Source: Opitutia bacterium (GTDB lineage Bacteria; Verrucomicrobiota; Verrucomicrobiia; Opitutales; Opitutaceae). From it: a stretch of DNA of 32,144 nucleotides. Position numbers and translations under genes: made by a program. Positions 1 through 7,468 of the stretch are shown piece after piece (within the stretch, counting starts at the first letter, position 1; every line of letters starts with the position of its first letter). The notes under the pieces are model-generated. The model was given only the letters and a program-made list of their open reading frames with translations. It did not search any database and was not told the origin of the DNA. The stretch is from positions 1 to 32,144 of the forward strand of contig CANJCM010000058.1 in NCBI GenBank assembly GCA_947472765.1, in the 5' to 3' direction.

Positions 1-881
1 GCCAGTTGCCGGCTGAGCCGGCCGGCGTAGCGGCGGCCGAGTTCGCGGTTGAACTCGATCGCACCGGGCAGGTTCTGGCTGCGCAAGAGCGGCGGTTGAT
101 GGCCGTGGGCGACGAGCCATTCGATCGTGGCGAGCGTGAGCCAGTTGAGAACCGAGCAGCCAATGAGCGTGGACGTGGGTCCCGCCTTCGCTGAAGCTTC
201 GGCGGGCAGGCCCGCTTTCGGTGAAGCTTCGGCGGGCAGGCCCGCTTTCGGTGAAGCTTCGGCGGGCAGGCCCGACTTCGGTGGAGCTTCGGCCGGCAGG
301 CCCGGTTTCGCTGGAGCTGAGGTGGGCGGGCTCGCCTTTGTCGCGGTCGGGGGGCTGATCTCCACGATCGCGTCGCCGGGGACGCCGCCGTTGTCGAGGA
401 CGTGATCGGCGATCTCGAAGAGCCGCTGGCCACTCGGGTGTTGGGACGGGGTGACCTTCGACATCGCGAGGCAGGTCAGCACGACGACCGTGAGGCCCTT
501 GGCCTTGGCGTAGCGGGCGACGTCGATCGGCGAGCCGTTTTTGCCGGAGTTGGAGATGACGATGATCACCTCGCCGCGCCGCAATTCGTGCTGCCGGTCG
601 TAGCGCTCGACGAGCCGCGTGCCGTAGCCGGGAAGATTTTCGATAAAGCCGTTGGTGGGATCGATGATGCCGCTGACGCAAACGAGTCCGCCGGCGCGGC
701 CGATGATTTCGCGCGAGATGAGTTCGCTGTGCCCGCTGCCGAACGTGTGAATCACTTCGCCGCGGGCGACGCTGGCGCCGACGAGCGGGGCGAGTTGCGC
801 GATCGTGGCGGCGTTGGTGGTCCACGCGGCGGCGAGGAGATCGTTGGCGCGGTCGCGGTAACTTTCAGCGAGCGAAGGCAT
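1..881 (-). CDS. SIS-domain sugar isomerase-like protein (UPF0309 type), 3' end cut by window edge
   Basis: The reading frame opens at an ATG at 881-879 and stays open to the window edge, giving about 293 residues with no stop. The protein begins MPSLAESYRDRANDLLA. It contains a phosphosugar-binding SIS core: an early TFGSGHSELISRE segment, then VIIVISNSGKNGSPIDVA, the usual serine-rich sugar-phosphate loop, and later GPTSTLIGCSVLNWL. SIS proteins bind or isomerise phosphosugars in the cytoplasm; the substrate cannot be read from sequence, and the match to UPF0309-like proteins is from memory. The odd feature is a run of about 50 residues built from the decapeptide GLPAEAS-x-KA, inserted between the strand ending DAIVEI and the GPTST segment, where relatives have a short loop. 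The insertion keeps the frame. The gene is transcribed away from the response regulator. Confidence 0.85.
   Translation of the reverse strand, partial: MPSLAESYRDRANDLLAAAWTTNAATIAQLAPLVGASVARGEVIHTFGSGHSELISREIIGRAGGLVCVSGIIDPTNGFIENLPGYGTRLVERYDRQHELRRGEVIIVISNSGKNGSPIDVARYAKAKGLTVVVLTCLAMSKVTPSQHPSGQRLFEIADHVLDNGGVPGDAIVEISPPTATKASPPTSAPAKPGLPAEAPPKSGLPAEASPKAGLPAEASPKAGLPAEASAKAGPTSTLIGCSVLNWLTLATIEWLVAHGHQPPLLRSQNLPGAIEFNRELGRRYAGRLSRQL
181..330. repeat. 30-bp tandem repeat, about five units, inside the SIS gene
   Basis: Units start at 181, 211, 241, 271 and 301. The second and third are identical; the first and fourth differ from them by a few bases; the fifth is clearly diverged. Each good unit contains GAAGCTTCGGCGGGCAGG or a close variant. 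Because 30 is a multiple of three, the array adds ten residues per unit to the SIS protein and the + strand is also open. There are no spacers, so this is not a CRISPR array. Confidence 0.95.
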
Positions 882-968
882 CGGGCGATGTTAGGGGAGC
901 GTCGGGCCGAGCAAAGCCGGAAAGGGAAAGCACAACCGCGGGGCGCGCGAGCCGGCGCCGAGCCCGGA

Positions 969-1118
969 TGTCATCCATTACTTTGATTCCGAAGTTGCCT
1001 TCGTAGCCCGCTGCGTGAGCAGCGGGACGGCTTTAGGCGATGCGATCAAGAAGTCCCTGTCCTCACGGACAGGGCCACGCCAATCCGTTTAACTTCGGAA
1101 TCCAGACATTAGATGACA
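969..1118. repeat. 150-bp double-hairpin repeat, family 1, copy A (complete)
   Basis: The ends are imperfect inverted repeats of about 28 bp, running inward from TGTCATC at 969 to GATTCCGAAGTT at 985-996 and mirrored by AACTTCGGAATC at 1091-1102 and GATGACA at 1112-1118. Inside are two perfect 8-bp hairpins: CCCGCTGC-gtga-GCAGCGGG near 1008-1027, and CCCTGTCC-tcac-GGACAGGG near 1057-1076. The element fills most of the 349-bp gap between the SIS gene and the response regulator. No open frame is evident, so it looks like a non-autonomous MITE or BIME-like element. Confidence 0.85.
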
Positions 1119-1230
1119 AAATCGCAGCGGGACGGAGGTTGTCGCGAAATGGGTCGGACAAAGCGAGGGCGGTGCGATATGCCTAAATGTCCCTACGGCG
1201 AATTTTTACGGATCGTTGAGGAAGTTTCCG

Positions 1231-1692
1231 ATGGCGCGTCGGAACGGTCCCATTACCTTTTGCAGCCACGTGGAGAAACCTCGCCAACCCCGCCTCATGA
1301 TCGTGGAAGACGATCCGGATTTGCGGATTCTCGTGGAAGTGGCTGCGAATCGAGCGGAAGCCTATTCGAGCATTGTCACGGAATCCGACGGCCAGGCCGC
1401 GCTCGCGCGGATCCGGGAGTTGTCGGCCGTGGCGGATCATCCGGCATGCCCGGACGTCGTGTTCACCGACCTGGACATGCCGGGGCTCACCGGCATTCAG
1501 CTCACGCGCGAGCTGCAGCGCGATCCCGTGACGAAGCACATCCGCGTCGCGGTGTTCACCGCCTCCAACATTCCGCATGACAACGAGGCGGCGCGGGCAG
1601 CGGGCTGTTACGCCGTTTTCAAGAAACCGGTCGGTCTGCGGGAGCTGACGGAGATCATGAGGTCGCTCGCGATCGGCCCGGCGAAGGCGTGA
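1231..1692 (+). CDS. Single-domain response regulator (CheY-like receiver)
   Basis: The 153-residue protein is a receiver domain with a short N-terminal tail and no output domain. The signature residues are present: the acidic pair D27-D28 in IVEDDPD, the phospho-acceptor D80 in FTDLDMPG, T110 in VFTAS and K132 in FKKP. It should pass a phosphoryl signal from a histidine kinase to a protein partner rather than bind DNA. I chose the ATG at 1231 because GAGGAAG lies just upstream, one of few Shine-Dalgarno-like sites in the window; a TTG at 1216 would add five residues. There is no kinase next to it; the nearest in this window is the hybrid kinase at 19654-21372, and a link is only a guess. The gene lies between two like-oriented copies of repeat family 1. 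Confidence 0.93.
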   Translation: MARRNGPITFCSHVEKPRQPRLMIVEDDPDLRILVEVAANRAEAYSSIVTESDGQAALARIRELSAVADHPACPDVVFTDLDMPGLTGIQLTRELQRDPVTKHIRVAVFTASNIPHDNEAARAAGCYAVFKKPVGLRELTEIMRSLAIGPAKA

Positions 1693-1725
1693 CGGAGCGA
1701 ACGGAATTCCGCGCGCAGCTGACCC

Positions 1726-1859
1726 GGATTCCGAAGTTGGCTTCGTAGCCCGCTGTGTGAGCCGCGGGTCTGCTTGAGGCGATGCGATCAAGAAGTCCCT
1801 GTCCTCACGGACAGGGCCACGCCGAACCATTTCGCTTCCGAATCCAAGCACGGGATGAA
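1726..1859. repeat. Double-hairpin repeat, family 1, copy B (degraded)
   Basis: This copy has the same orientation as copy A. It begins GGATTCCGAAGTT at 1726-1738 and its right end reads CTTCCGAATCC at about 1835-1845, with further weak match to about 1859. The second hairpin (CCCTGTCC-tcac-GGACAGGG, about 1797-1816) is intact. The first has lost pairing because of substitutions near 1751-1770, which suggests an older copy. Confidence 0.8.
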
Positions 1860-1871
1860 AACGAGACAGCG

Positions 1872-1938
1872 GGCGTGGTCGAGCCACGCCACTGCGAATA
1901 CGACCGCCGTTTTGTAGGGGCGCGCCTCGTGCGCGCCC
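1872..1938. repeat. Paired-hairpin repeat, family 4 (GTAGGGGCG type), copy 1
   Basis: One hairpin is GGCGTGG-tcgag-CCACGCC at 1872-1890. The second is GGGCGCGC-ctcgt-GCGCGCCC at 1918-1938, preceded by GTAGGGG. The same two hairpin types recur at about 15833-15908 in the opposite order and orientation. The element lies just downstream of the methyltransferase stop codon and could also weakly stop transcription, although there is no T-run. Confidence 0.75.
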
Positions 1939-1947
1939 GGTGGTCGC

Positions 1948-2910
1948 TCAGGCCTCCCAGCGGCCGTAAATTCCGCAGGGCAGCACCTTGCCGTCCCGCT
2001 TGATCGGGAGGCCGACTTCCCCGGCGGTGATGGTGCCGCCGCGGCCGGACATCAATTCGGCGAGCAGGTTGGCGACGACGGTCGGGGAGAGCCGCGCGGT
2101 GTAGGCGTTGATGAGGAAGAACGACGGCTGCTCGCTTAGCAGGGCGCGGCACTCGACGAGCAACTCCCACAAATGGTCCTCGAGCCGCCACATTTCACCG
2201 GTGCTGCCGCGGCCATAGGTGGGCGGGTCCATCACGATGCCGTCGTATTTGCGGCCGCGCTTCAACTCCCGGCGGGCGAACTTGAGGCAATCGTCGACGA
2301 TGTAACGGATGGGCGCTTCCGCGAGCCCGCTGAGCGCGGCGTTCTCGCGACACCACTTCACCATACCCTCGGCGGCATCGACGTGGCACACGCTCGCCCC
2401 GGCCTTTGCGGCCGCGACGGTGGCGGCGCCGGTGTAGCCAAACAAGTTCAACACCTGACTGGTGCGGCCCTCAGCCCTGGCGGCCGCGATTCGGCCGCTC
2501 ATCCAATCCCAGTTCACCGCCTGCTCGGGAAAGAGCCCGGTGTGCTTGAAAGAGGTCGGGTGGATTTTGAAGGTAAGTCCGAGCGGCTCGTAGCCGATGG
2601 TCCAATGATCCGGCACCGGCCGGCGAAACTCCCATTTGCCCCCGCCACTTTCAGCGCGGTGGTAGAATCCATCCCAATTGGTCCAGGAATTGGCCGCGTC
2701 GGCCTTCGACTCTCCTCCGGTCCGGTCCACCGTCGCGGCGGAGCCGCGACGGGGCCAGATGATTTGCGGGTCGGGACGCACGAGGGTCACTTTGCCCCAG
2801 CGTTCCTGTTTCATGCCGTCGCCGCAGTCGATCAGCTCGTAGTCACGCCAGCGATCGGCGATGAGGAGAGCAGGACGTTGGATGGGCGCGGCCACAGGTC
2901 GGGGAGGCAA
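1948..2910 (-). CDS. Class I SAM-dependent methyltransferase, RlmI-like (rRNA cytosine-C5 type)
   Basis: The protein is about 320 residues. The Rossmann SAM-binding motif is clear at about 154-178 (LNLFGYTGAATVAAAKAG followed by a VDA strand end). The catalytic-region motif IVMDPPTYGRG lies at about 225-235. DPP followed by an aromatic residue, and the overall length, fit the COG1092/RlmI group that methylates cytosine or related bases of 23S rRNA; the exact target cannot be assigned. The N-terminus is not a clear PUA domain, unlike RlmI itself, so it may belong to the shorter SAM-methyltransferase relatives. The start is uncertain: the longest frame opens at TTG (2910-2908), and a GTG at 2895-2893 is an alternative. 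It is divergent from the DUF481 gene. Confidence 0.88.
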   Translation of the reverse strand: MPPRPVAAPIQRPALLIADRWRDYELIDCGDGMKQERWGKVTLVRPDPQIIWPRRGSAATVDRTGGESKADAANSWTNWDGFYHRAESGGGKWEFRRPVPDHWTIGYEPLGLTFKIHPTSFKHTGLFPEQAVNWDWMSGRIAAARAEGRTSQVLNLFGYTGAATVAAAKAGASVCHVDAAEGMVKWCRENAALSGLAEAPIRYIVDDCLKFARRELKRGRKYDGIVMDPPTYGRGSTGEMWRLEDHLWELLVECRALLSEQPSFFLINAYTARLSPTVVANLLAELMSGRGGTITAGEVGLPIKRDGKVLPCGIYGRWEA

Positions 2911-3047
2911 AGCGTGGGGAGAGGGAGTGTCGAGAGAGACTTAGCGGGCAGGCTGCGGGCGCAGCCCGCCGCGCCCGCCGCCTCCGTAGTTCTCACCCCG
3001 CAACTTTTCTGGACCCTGCGTACGGCGTTGGGGTATAAAGACTTTCT

Positions 3048-4088
3048 ATGAGTTCAACGCACCTCCCTGTTCTCCGCCTGATGCTGTGTCTGTTCGCCAT
3101 CGGGGCTTCCCGGCTGGCGGCCGATACCGTCGAAACCAAATCCGGCGCAAAAATCGTCGGCAAGGTCGAGAAAATCGACGGCGGCTCGGTCGTCGTCTCG
3201 ACCGACTACGCCGGGACAATCACCATCAAACAGGCCGAAGTGACCTCGATCGTCACCGACGCCCCCGTGGCGGTGCGGCTGTCCAGCGGCACCCGCGTGG
3301 ATGGCAAGGTCTCCGGTTCCGCCGGCGCCGTTCAGATCGCGGGCGCGGAGGGGACGGTTAGCACCACCGTCGACAAGGTCGCCGCTTCCTGGGCCGCCGG
3401 TGGCAAGGATCCGGCGGTGGTCGCGCTTGAGCGCGGTTGGGCCTACGAAGCGTCCGTGGACGTGGCCGGCAAGTCCGGCAACAAGAGCCAGCTCGGTACC
3501 GCGGCCGGACTGCGGGCCACGCTGGCGGGGGTCGCCGACACGCTCGTGTTCTACACCGCTTACGACCGCCAGGTCACCGATGGCTCAAAGTCCGCCGACC
3601 AGTTCAAGGCCGGCGTCGATTACCAAAGCAACTTCTCGGGCAAGAACTCGTGGTACGTCCGCAACGAAGGCGGCTTCGACCGCATCAAGGATATCAATTT
3701 CTACGACGTCGCGGCCTTCGGTTTTGGCTATGACTTGATCAAGAAGCCGAAGCAGACGCTCACAAGCCGCGTCGGTCTTTCGTTCCGCAATGAGAATTAC
3801 CGCAACCCGCTCACGACGGACATGAACTCGGCCGGTATGGACTTCTCGCTGAACCACACCCTCGGCTTCGATCACGCGTCCCTCGTCAACCGGATCAACA
3901 TCGTGCCGTCGTTCAAGGACACGTCGAATTACCGTCTGACGCACGAGAGCTTCCTCGAGCTGCCCACCGCGAACCCGCAGTGGAAGCTCCGGCTGGGCGT
4001 GAGCAATGATTACAACAGCCGCCCGGGCACCGGCGTCGAGAAACTCGACACCGGCTACTTCACGCGCCTGAACCTGAACTGGAAGTAA
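3048..4088 (+). CDS. DUF481 (YdiY-like) outer-membrane beta-barrel protein
   Basis: The 346-residue protein starts with a signal peptide (hydrophobic stretch at about residues 8-20, cleavage likely near RLAAD). Residues 25-115 hold two similar beta-rich blocks (SGAKIVGKVEKIDGG and SGTRVDGKVSG), which look like a tandem N-terminal repeat. From about residue 130 the sequence alternates polar and aromatic residues as in a beta barrel and ends in a terminal aromatic strand (YFTRLNLNWK). This fits the DUF481 family, whose function is poorly known. A TATAAA box at 3034-3039 lies only 9 bases from the ATG and no Shine-Dalgarno sequence is visible. A strong terminator follows the gene, so it is probably monocistronic. 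Confidence 0.88.
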   Translation: MSSTHLPVLRLMLCLFAIGASRLAADTVETKSGAKIVGKVEKIDGGSVVVSTDYAGTITIKQAEVTSIVTDAPVAVRLSSGTRVDGKVSGSAGAVQIAGAEGTVSTTVDKVAASWAAGGKDPAVVALERGWAYEASVDVAGKSGNKSQLGTAAGLRATLAGVADTLVFYTAYDRQVTDGSKSADQFKAGVDYQSNFSGKNSWYVRNEGGFDRIKDINFYDVAAFGFGYDLIKKPKQTLTSRVGLSFRNENYRNPLTTDMNSAGMDFSLNHTLGFDHASLVNRINIVPSFKDTSNYRLTHESFLELPTANPQWKLRLGVSNDYNSRPGTGVEKLDTGYFTRLNLNWK

Positions 4089-4110
4089 AACCAGGTCCCT
4101 GGTTTTACTG

Positions 4111-4143
4111 AAAAGGCCGACGCGTTTGCGCCGGCCTTTTTTT
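4111..4143 (+). terminator. Rho-independent terminator after the DUF481 gene
   Basis: AAAAGGCCG pairs with CGGCCTTTT around a small mismatch and a GTTT loop, and the hairpin runs into seven T residues. A smaller hairpin (AAAACCAGG-tc-CCTGGTTTT, about 4087-4106) sits directly before it. Confidence 0.9.
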
Positions 4144-4156
4144 ATGGGTTGCTCCA

Positions 4157-4229
4157 GTGGCCCTGCCCGTGAGGGCAGGGATGGGTTTGTCATTACGAAA
4201 CCATCCCGCCGCTCACGCAGCGGACCACA
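4157..4229. repeat. Double-hairpin repeat, family 1, copy F (partial, inverted)
   Basis: GTGG then CCCTGCCC-gtga-GGGCAGGG at 4161-4180 corresponds to the second hairpin of copy A read from the other strand. CCGCTCACGCAGCGG at about 4209-4223 corresponds to the first hairpin. The outer inverted repeats are missing. The copy lies between the DUF481 terminator and the DUF6807 gene. Confidence 0.65.
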
Positions 4230-4298
4230 ATTCTGCGTCAGAGCCGGCCGCGTACTCGATCGTTGCCGGATCCTTGGGACTTCCTACGTTGGCGGCCG

Positions 4299-5312
4299 AT
4301 GAAACCCCGGCTCCTGCCCCTCTTTGCCTTCGTTTTTCTCGGTGCCTCCGGCACGGTCCTCAACGCCGCCACTCCGTCGGCACCCGTCACGCTGACGCGG
4401 AACTTCGACCGCGTGCGCGTCGAGATCGGGGGCAAACTTTTCACCCAATACGTCTTCGCCGACGGCGCGTCGCGGCCCTATCTTTATCCGATCCTCGCGC
4501 CGGACGGGACGTCGCTGACCCGCGATTTTCCGATGAAGGAAACTGCGGGCGAGGACACCGATCATCCGTGGCATCGCTCGTTCTGGTTCGCGCACAGCAT
4601 GATGAACGGGGTCGATTTTTGGAACGAGGGCACGGGCGACATCGGGCGTTCGCCGAAGGAGAAGGGCCGCAGCGAGCACGTCACGCTGCTGGAAACGACG
4701 AGCGGCGCGGTTGGCGTGATCCGGGCGAAGAATCGCTGGGTCGCGCCGGATTACCGGCTCATTTGCACCGACGAGCGCACGCTCCAGTTTCGTCCCGGTC
4801 CGGACGGAAACTACGTCGATCTCGAGATCACGCTCCAGGCGCTGCCGGACCAGCCGCTGCATTTCGGCGACAACAAGGACGGGACGATGGCGCTGCGGCT
4901 CGCGCAGTGGATGACGATGCCGCACAAGATGGGCGGCAAGGACACCGGCGGGAACGGCCACATCGTGACCGCGACGGGCTTCCGCGATGCCGAAGCCTGG
5001 GGCAAGCGCGCCGCGTGGTGCGACTATCACGCCGAGTACAACGGGAAGACCTACGGCGTGGCGATTTTCGATCACCCGCAGAACCTGCGGCATCCGACCT
5101 GGTGGATGGCGCGCGACTACGGTCTCTTCGGCGCCAATCCGTTCGGCTGGCACGATTACGAGAAGGAGTTCGCGAACGATCCGCACAAGGGCGACTACAC
5201 CGTCCCGGCCGGTGGGACGCTGACGCTCCGCTATCGTTTCTACTTCCACTTCGGCGACGAGAAGGCGGCCAAGCTTGCCGCCCGCTACGCCGAATACGCC
5301 GCCGGGAAGTAA
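4299..5312 (+). CDS. Exported DUF6807 ('PmoA-like') family protein
   Basis: From the ATG at 4299 the protein has 337 residues and a signal peptide (MKPRLLPLFAFVFLGASG, cleavage near NAATP). A TTG at 4263 would add a non-signal-like leader, so I rejected it. The mature part is beta-rich with many His, Trp and Asp residues: HPWHRSFWFAH, GVDFWNEG, FDHPQNLRHPTWW and YGLFGANPFGWHD. These match the family often labelled 'methane oxygenase PmoA' in Planctomycetota and Verrucomicrobiota. That label is misleading, because there is no relation to membrane methane monooxygenase subunits. Members typically lie beside sugar-catabolism genes, as here, with an oxidoreductase and an amidohydrolase downstream. 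The fold may resemble sugar mutarotases, but this is a guess; the reaction is unknown. Confidence 0.88.
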   Translation: MKPRLLPLFAFVFLGASGTVLNAATPSAPVTLTRNFDRVRVEIGGKLFTQYVFADGASRPYLYPILAPDGTSLTRDFPMKETAGEDTDHPWHRSFWFAHSMMNGVDFWNEGTGDIGRSPKEKGRSEHVTLLETTSGAVGVIRAKNRWVAPDYRLICTDERTLQFRPGPDGNYVDLEITLQALPDQPLHFGDNKDGTMALRLAQWMTMPHKMGGKDTGGNGHIVTATGFRDAEAWGKRAAWCDYHAEYNGKTYGVAIFDHPQNLRHPTWWMARDYGLFGANPFGWHDYEKEFANDPHKGDYTVPAGGTLTLRYRFYFHFGDEKAAKLAARYAEYAAGK

Positions 5313-5336
5313 GTTAGCCCGAACGATGCCGTTGAA

Positions 5337-5468
5337 TGTAGGGCCGGCGCCTTTCGACTAGCTCAGAGCCTTAAATTTAGGCGAACGACAGGCCGCCCGG
5401 CCGCATTCGGCATTTGGCATTTGGAAATCGGCAATGAACGAGGCCTGCCGACGAGCGGCAGCCCTACA
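5337..5468. repeat. TGTAGGG-ended inverted-repeat element, family 5, copy 1 (132 bp)
   Basis: The element starts TGTAGGGCCGGCGC and ends GCGGCAGCCCTACA. The right part GCCTGCCGACGAGCGGCAG is identical to that of the copy at 9448-9522. The middle contains a motif, CTTCGACTAGCTCAGAGCCT, that is shared with about 23352-23372. Confidence 0.85.
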
Positions 5469-5478
5469 TCCAACGCAT

Positions 5479-5560
5479 GGAGTCCGAAGTTAATCGGTTC
5501 GGTGTGGCCCTGTCCGTGAGGACAGGGATTTTCCCATCGCTTCTCTTAAAGCCGTCCCTC
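5479..5560. repeat. Double-hairpin repeat, family 1, copy E (inverted, truncated)
   Basis: The sequence reads as the reverse complement of the right half of copy A: GG-GTCCGAAGTTAA, then GTGGCCCTGTCC-gtga-GGACAGGG, and later TAAAGCCGTCCC. It breaks off inside the first hairpin. The copy starts ten bases after the family 5 element ends, so the two are packed together. Confidence 0.8.
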
Positions 5561-5567
5561 GCCCCCA

Positions 5568-5593
5568 AGCTTCGGCGGCGCGGCGCCGAAGCT
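5568..5593. repeat. Perfect 10-bp hairpin AGCTTCGGCG / CGCCGAAGCT
   Basis: The arms at 5568-5577 and 5584-5593 are exact inverted repeats with a 6-base loop. The arm AAGCTTCGGCG is also the core of the 30-bp tandem repeat unit at 181-330, so the two may share an origin. Confidence 0.8.
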
Positions 5594-5700
5594 GGCGAAC
5601 GTCCGACTTCGTGCTTTATTGGCGGACCCTCCGCTGACAAGTTGGCGCTCCGTCGAACGTCTCGACGCGTGCCTGCCACCCCCTCGAACCCCGGCCTCCC

Positions 5701-7245
5701 ATGCATCATCTCTCCCGTCGTACGTTCCTGAAGCAGTCCGCCCTCGCCGCCGGCGTCGCGCTCACCGCGCGTTCCTGGGGTCAGGTGTCCGGTTCCAATG
5801 GCGACCTTCGCGTGGCCGTCATCGGCCTCAACGGCCGCGGCCGCAATCACCTCACGAGCCTGCACGGTATCAAGGGCGTGCGCGTCGCCGCCCTCTGTGA
5901 CGTCGACACCGCGGTCCTCGAGCGGACCAAGGCGATCGATTACAATGGCGTGCGGCCGTACACGAACGTCCCGACTTACACCGATCTGCGCGAGGTGCTC
6001 GCGTCGAAGGACATTGATGCGGTCACGATCGCGACGCCCAATCACTGGCACGCGCTCGCCGGCATCTGGGCCTGTCAGGCGGGCAAGGACGTGTACGTCG
6101 AGAAGCCCATCTCGCATAACATCTGGGAAGGCCGCCAACTCGTGGCCGCCGCGACGAAGTACAACCGGGTGATGCAGGCCGGCACGCAGATCCGCTCCGG
6201 CGAAGGTCTGCAGGAAGCCGTTGCCTGGGTCCGCGCGGGCAACCTCGGAAAAATCACCGCGGCCCGCGGCTTCTGCTACAAGGCGCGTCCGAGCATCGGA
6301 AAGACGAGCGCGCCCACGCCGCCGCCGGCTTCGCTCAACTATGATCTTTGGACCGGCCCGGCCCCGCTGGTCACGCCGCATCGGAATTTCCCGAAGAACG
6401 GCCCCGTGCACTACGACTGGCACTGGGTTTATCTCTACGGCAACGGCGACGTCGGCAACCAGGGCATCCACCAGATGGACGTCTGCCGCTGGTTCCTTGG
6501 TGAAGGCATGCCGCTCCGCACGCTCAGCGTCGGCGGTCGGCTCGGCTACGTCGATGACGGCGATACCCCGAACACGCAGGTCGTGATTCACGAGTACGCC
6601 TCGGCGCCCCTGATTTTCGAGGTGCGCGGATTGCCGCGCGAGGCCGGCATTCAGGCGATCACCGCGACGGGCGGCCCGAACGGCACGCCGGAGAAGACCG
6701 GCATGGACGGCTACCGCAACACCAAGGTCTCCGTCGGCAACGTGATCGAGTGCGAGGGTGGCAGCATCATCACGACCGAGTACTTCAGCGCCACGGCCTA
6801 CGACAAGGCGGGCAAGATGCTGAAGCACTTCGAGGGCCGCGATCGGCACATGCAGAACTTCGTCGACGTCATTCGCAGCCGGAAGACTTCGCAGCTCACG
6901 GGCCCGATCGAGGAGGCGCATATTTCCAGTGCGCTGTGTCACCTCGGCAACATCTCGCATCAGATCGGGCGCACCACGCCCCCGGGCGAATTGCAGGACA
7001 AGATCAAGGGCAACGGCCTGATGGCCGAGGCCTGCGGTCGCCTGACCGAGCACATTGCCGCGAACAAAGTGGACCTGAAGACCACGCCGCTCGTGCTCGG
7101 CGTGCCGCTCGAAATCGATGCCAAGTCCGAACAGTTCAAGGGTGAGTTCGCGGCCGCCGCGACTCCGCGGCTGACCCGGAATTACCGCAAGGGCTTCGAA
7201 GTGCCCGTGATCGCGCAGGCCGGCAGCAAAGTCACCGCGGTCTGA
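5701..7245 (+). CDS. Tat-exported Gfo/Idh/MocA family oxidoreductase
   Basis: The 514-residue protein begins with a twin-arginine signal (SRRTFLKQ, then AALAAGVALTA-like h-region; cleavage near SWGQ). An NAD(P)-binding Rossmann motif follows at about 37-50 (RVAVIGLNGRGRN). The family signature EKPISHN sits at about 134-140, with its lysine as the expected catalytic residue. A later GNQGIHQMDV segment fits the substrate-site histidine/aspartate pair of the family. Such enzymes oxidise or reduce sugars, inositols or glycosides. Tat export implies that the protein folds with its cofactor in the cytoplasm and acts outside it. It is about 100 residues longer than typical cytoplasmic members, as is common for exported Verrucomicrobiota and Planctomycetota versions. 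It lies between a DUF6807 protein and an exported amidohydrolase on the same strand. Confidence 0.95.
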   Translation: MHHLSRRTFLKQSALAAGVALTARSWGQVSGSNGDLRVAVIGLNGRGRNHLTSLHGIKGVRVAALCDVDTAVLERTKAIDYNGVRPYTNVPTYTDLREVLASKDIDAVTIATPNHWHALAGIWACQAGKDVYVEKPISHNIWEGRQLVAAATKYNRVMQAGTQIRSGEGLQEAVAWVRAGNLGKITAARGFCYKARPSIGKTSAPTPPPASLNYDLWTGPAPLVTPHRNFPKNGPVHYDWHWVYLYGNGDVGNQGIHQMDVCRWFLGEGMPLRTLSVGGRLGYVDDGDTPNTQVVIHEYASAPLIFEVRGLPREAGIQAITATGGPNGTPEKTGMDGYRNTKVSVGNVIECEGGSIITTEYFSATAYDKAGKMLKHFEGRDRHMQNFVDVIRSRKTSQLTGPIEEAHISSALCHLGNISHQIGRTTPPGELQDKIKGNGLMAEACGRLTEHIAANKVDLKTTPLVLGVPLEIDAKSEQFKGEFAAAATPRLTRNYRKGFEVPVIAQAGSKVTAV

Positions 7246-7267
7246 ACAGTACGGCGAGCGCTCGAGT

Positions 7268-7336
7268 GTGGCACGGGTCTCCCGACCCGTGATTTACTTT
7301 CCGTGCCGTCATCATGGGTCAGGAGACCCATGCCAC
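7268..7336. repeat. Paired-hairpin repeat, family 2 (CACGGGTC type), copy 1
   Basis: GTGGCACGGGTC-tccc-GACCCGTG at 7268-7291 faces CATGGGTC-agga-GACCCATGCCAC at 7313-7336 across about 21 bases. Each arm is itself a hairpin, and the two arms together form terminal inverted repeats of about 24 bp. Confidence 0.9.
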
Positions 7337-7468
7337 GCCTCGCAGCGGCGGCCGCCGGCGCACGCGTTGAAAACTCGCCGCTGGCATTGGATAGGCTTGT
7401 CCGTCGAAGTCGTTTCCGTAGCCTCACGACGTTTTCGTCGCGTCGCGTCCCCCCAACCCAATCCGCTC

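Larger units (their letters stand above)
5313..5700. other. 388-bp gap filled with repeats
   Basis: I see no gene here. In order, the gap holds the TGTAGGG-ended element (5337-5468), an inverted partial copy of family 1 (5479-5560) and a perfect 10-bp hairpin (5568-5593). The last 100 bases before the Gfo/Idh/MocA start are pyrimidine-rich and must hold its promoter, which I could not define. Confidence 0.7.

Noticed and set aside
181-330. Possible CRISPR array of 30-bp repeats
   Set aside because: The units are directly adjacent with no spacers and they read in frame through the SIS protein.
402-986. Long + strand frame opposite the SIS gene
   Set aside because: The minus-strand frame gives a recognisable SIS protein with conserved motifs; the + strand product is Asp/Arg/Gly-rich with no family likeness and comes from high GC content.
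3034-3039. TATAAA box 9 bases before the DUF481 start, suggesting a leaderless mRNA
   Set aside because: The hexamer is convincing but no matching -35 box lies at the usual spacing, so neither the promoter nor the leaderless start is supported enough.
2173-3051. 292-residue + strand frame opposite the methyltransferase
   Set aside because: The minus-strand product carries the SAM and DPP motifs; the + strand frame is the mirror of those codons.
5464-7053. 529-residue minus-strand frame opposite the Gfo/Idh/MocA gene
   Set aside because: The composition is typical of a GC-rich antisense shadow and the + strand protein is unambiguous.
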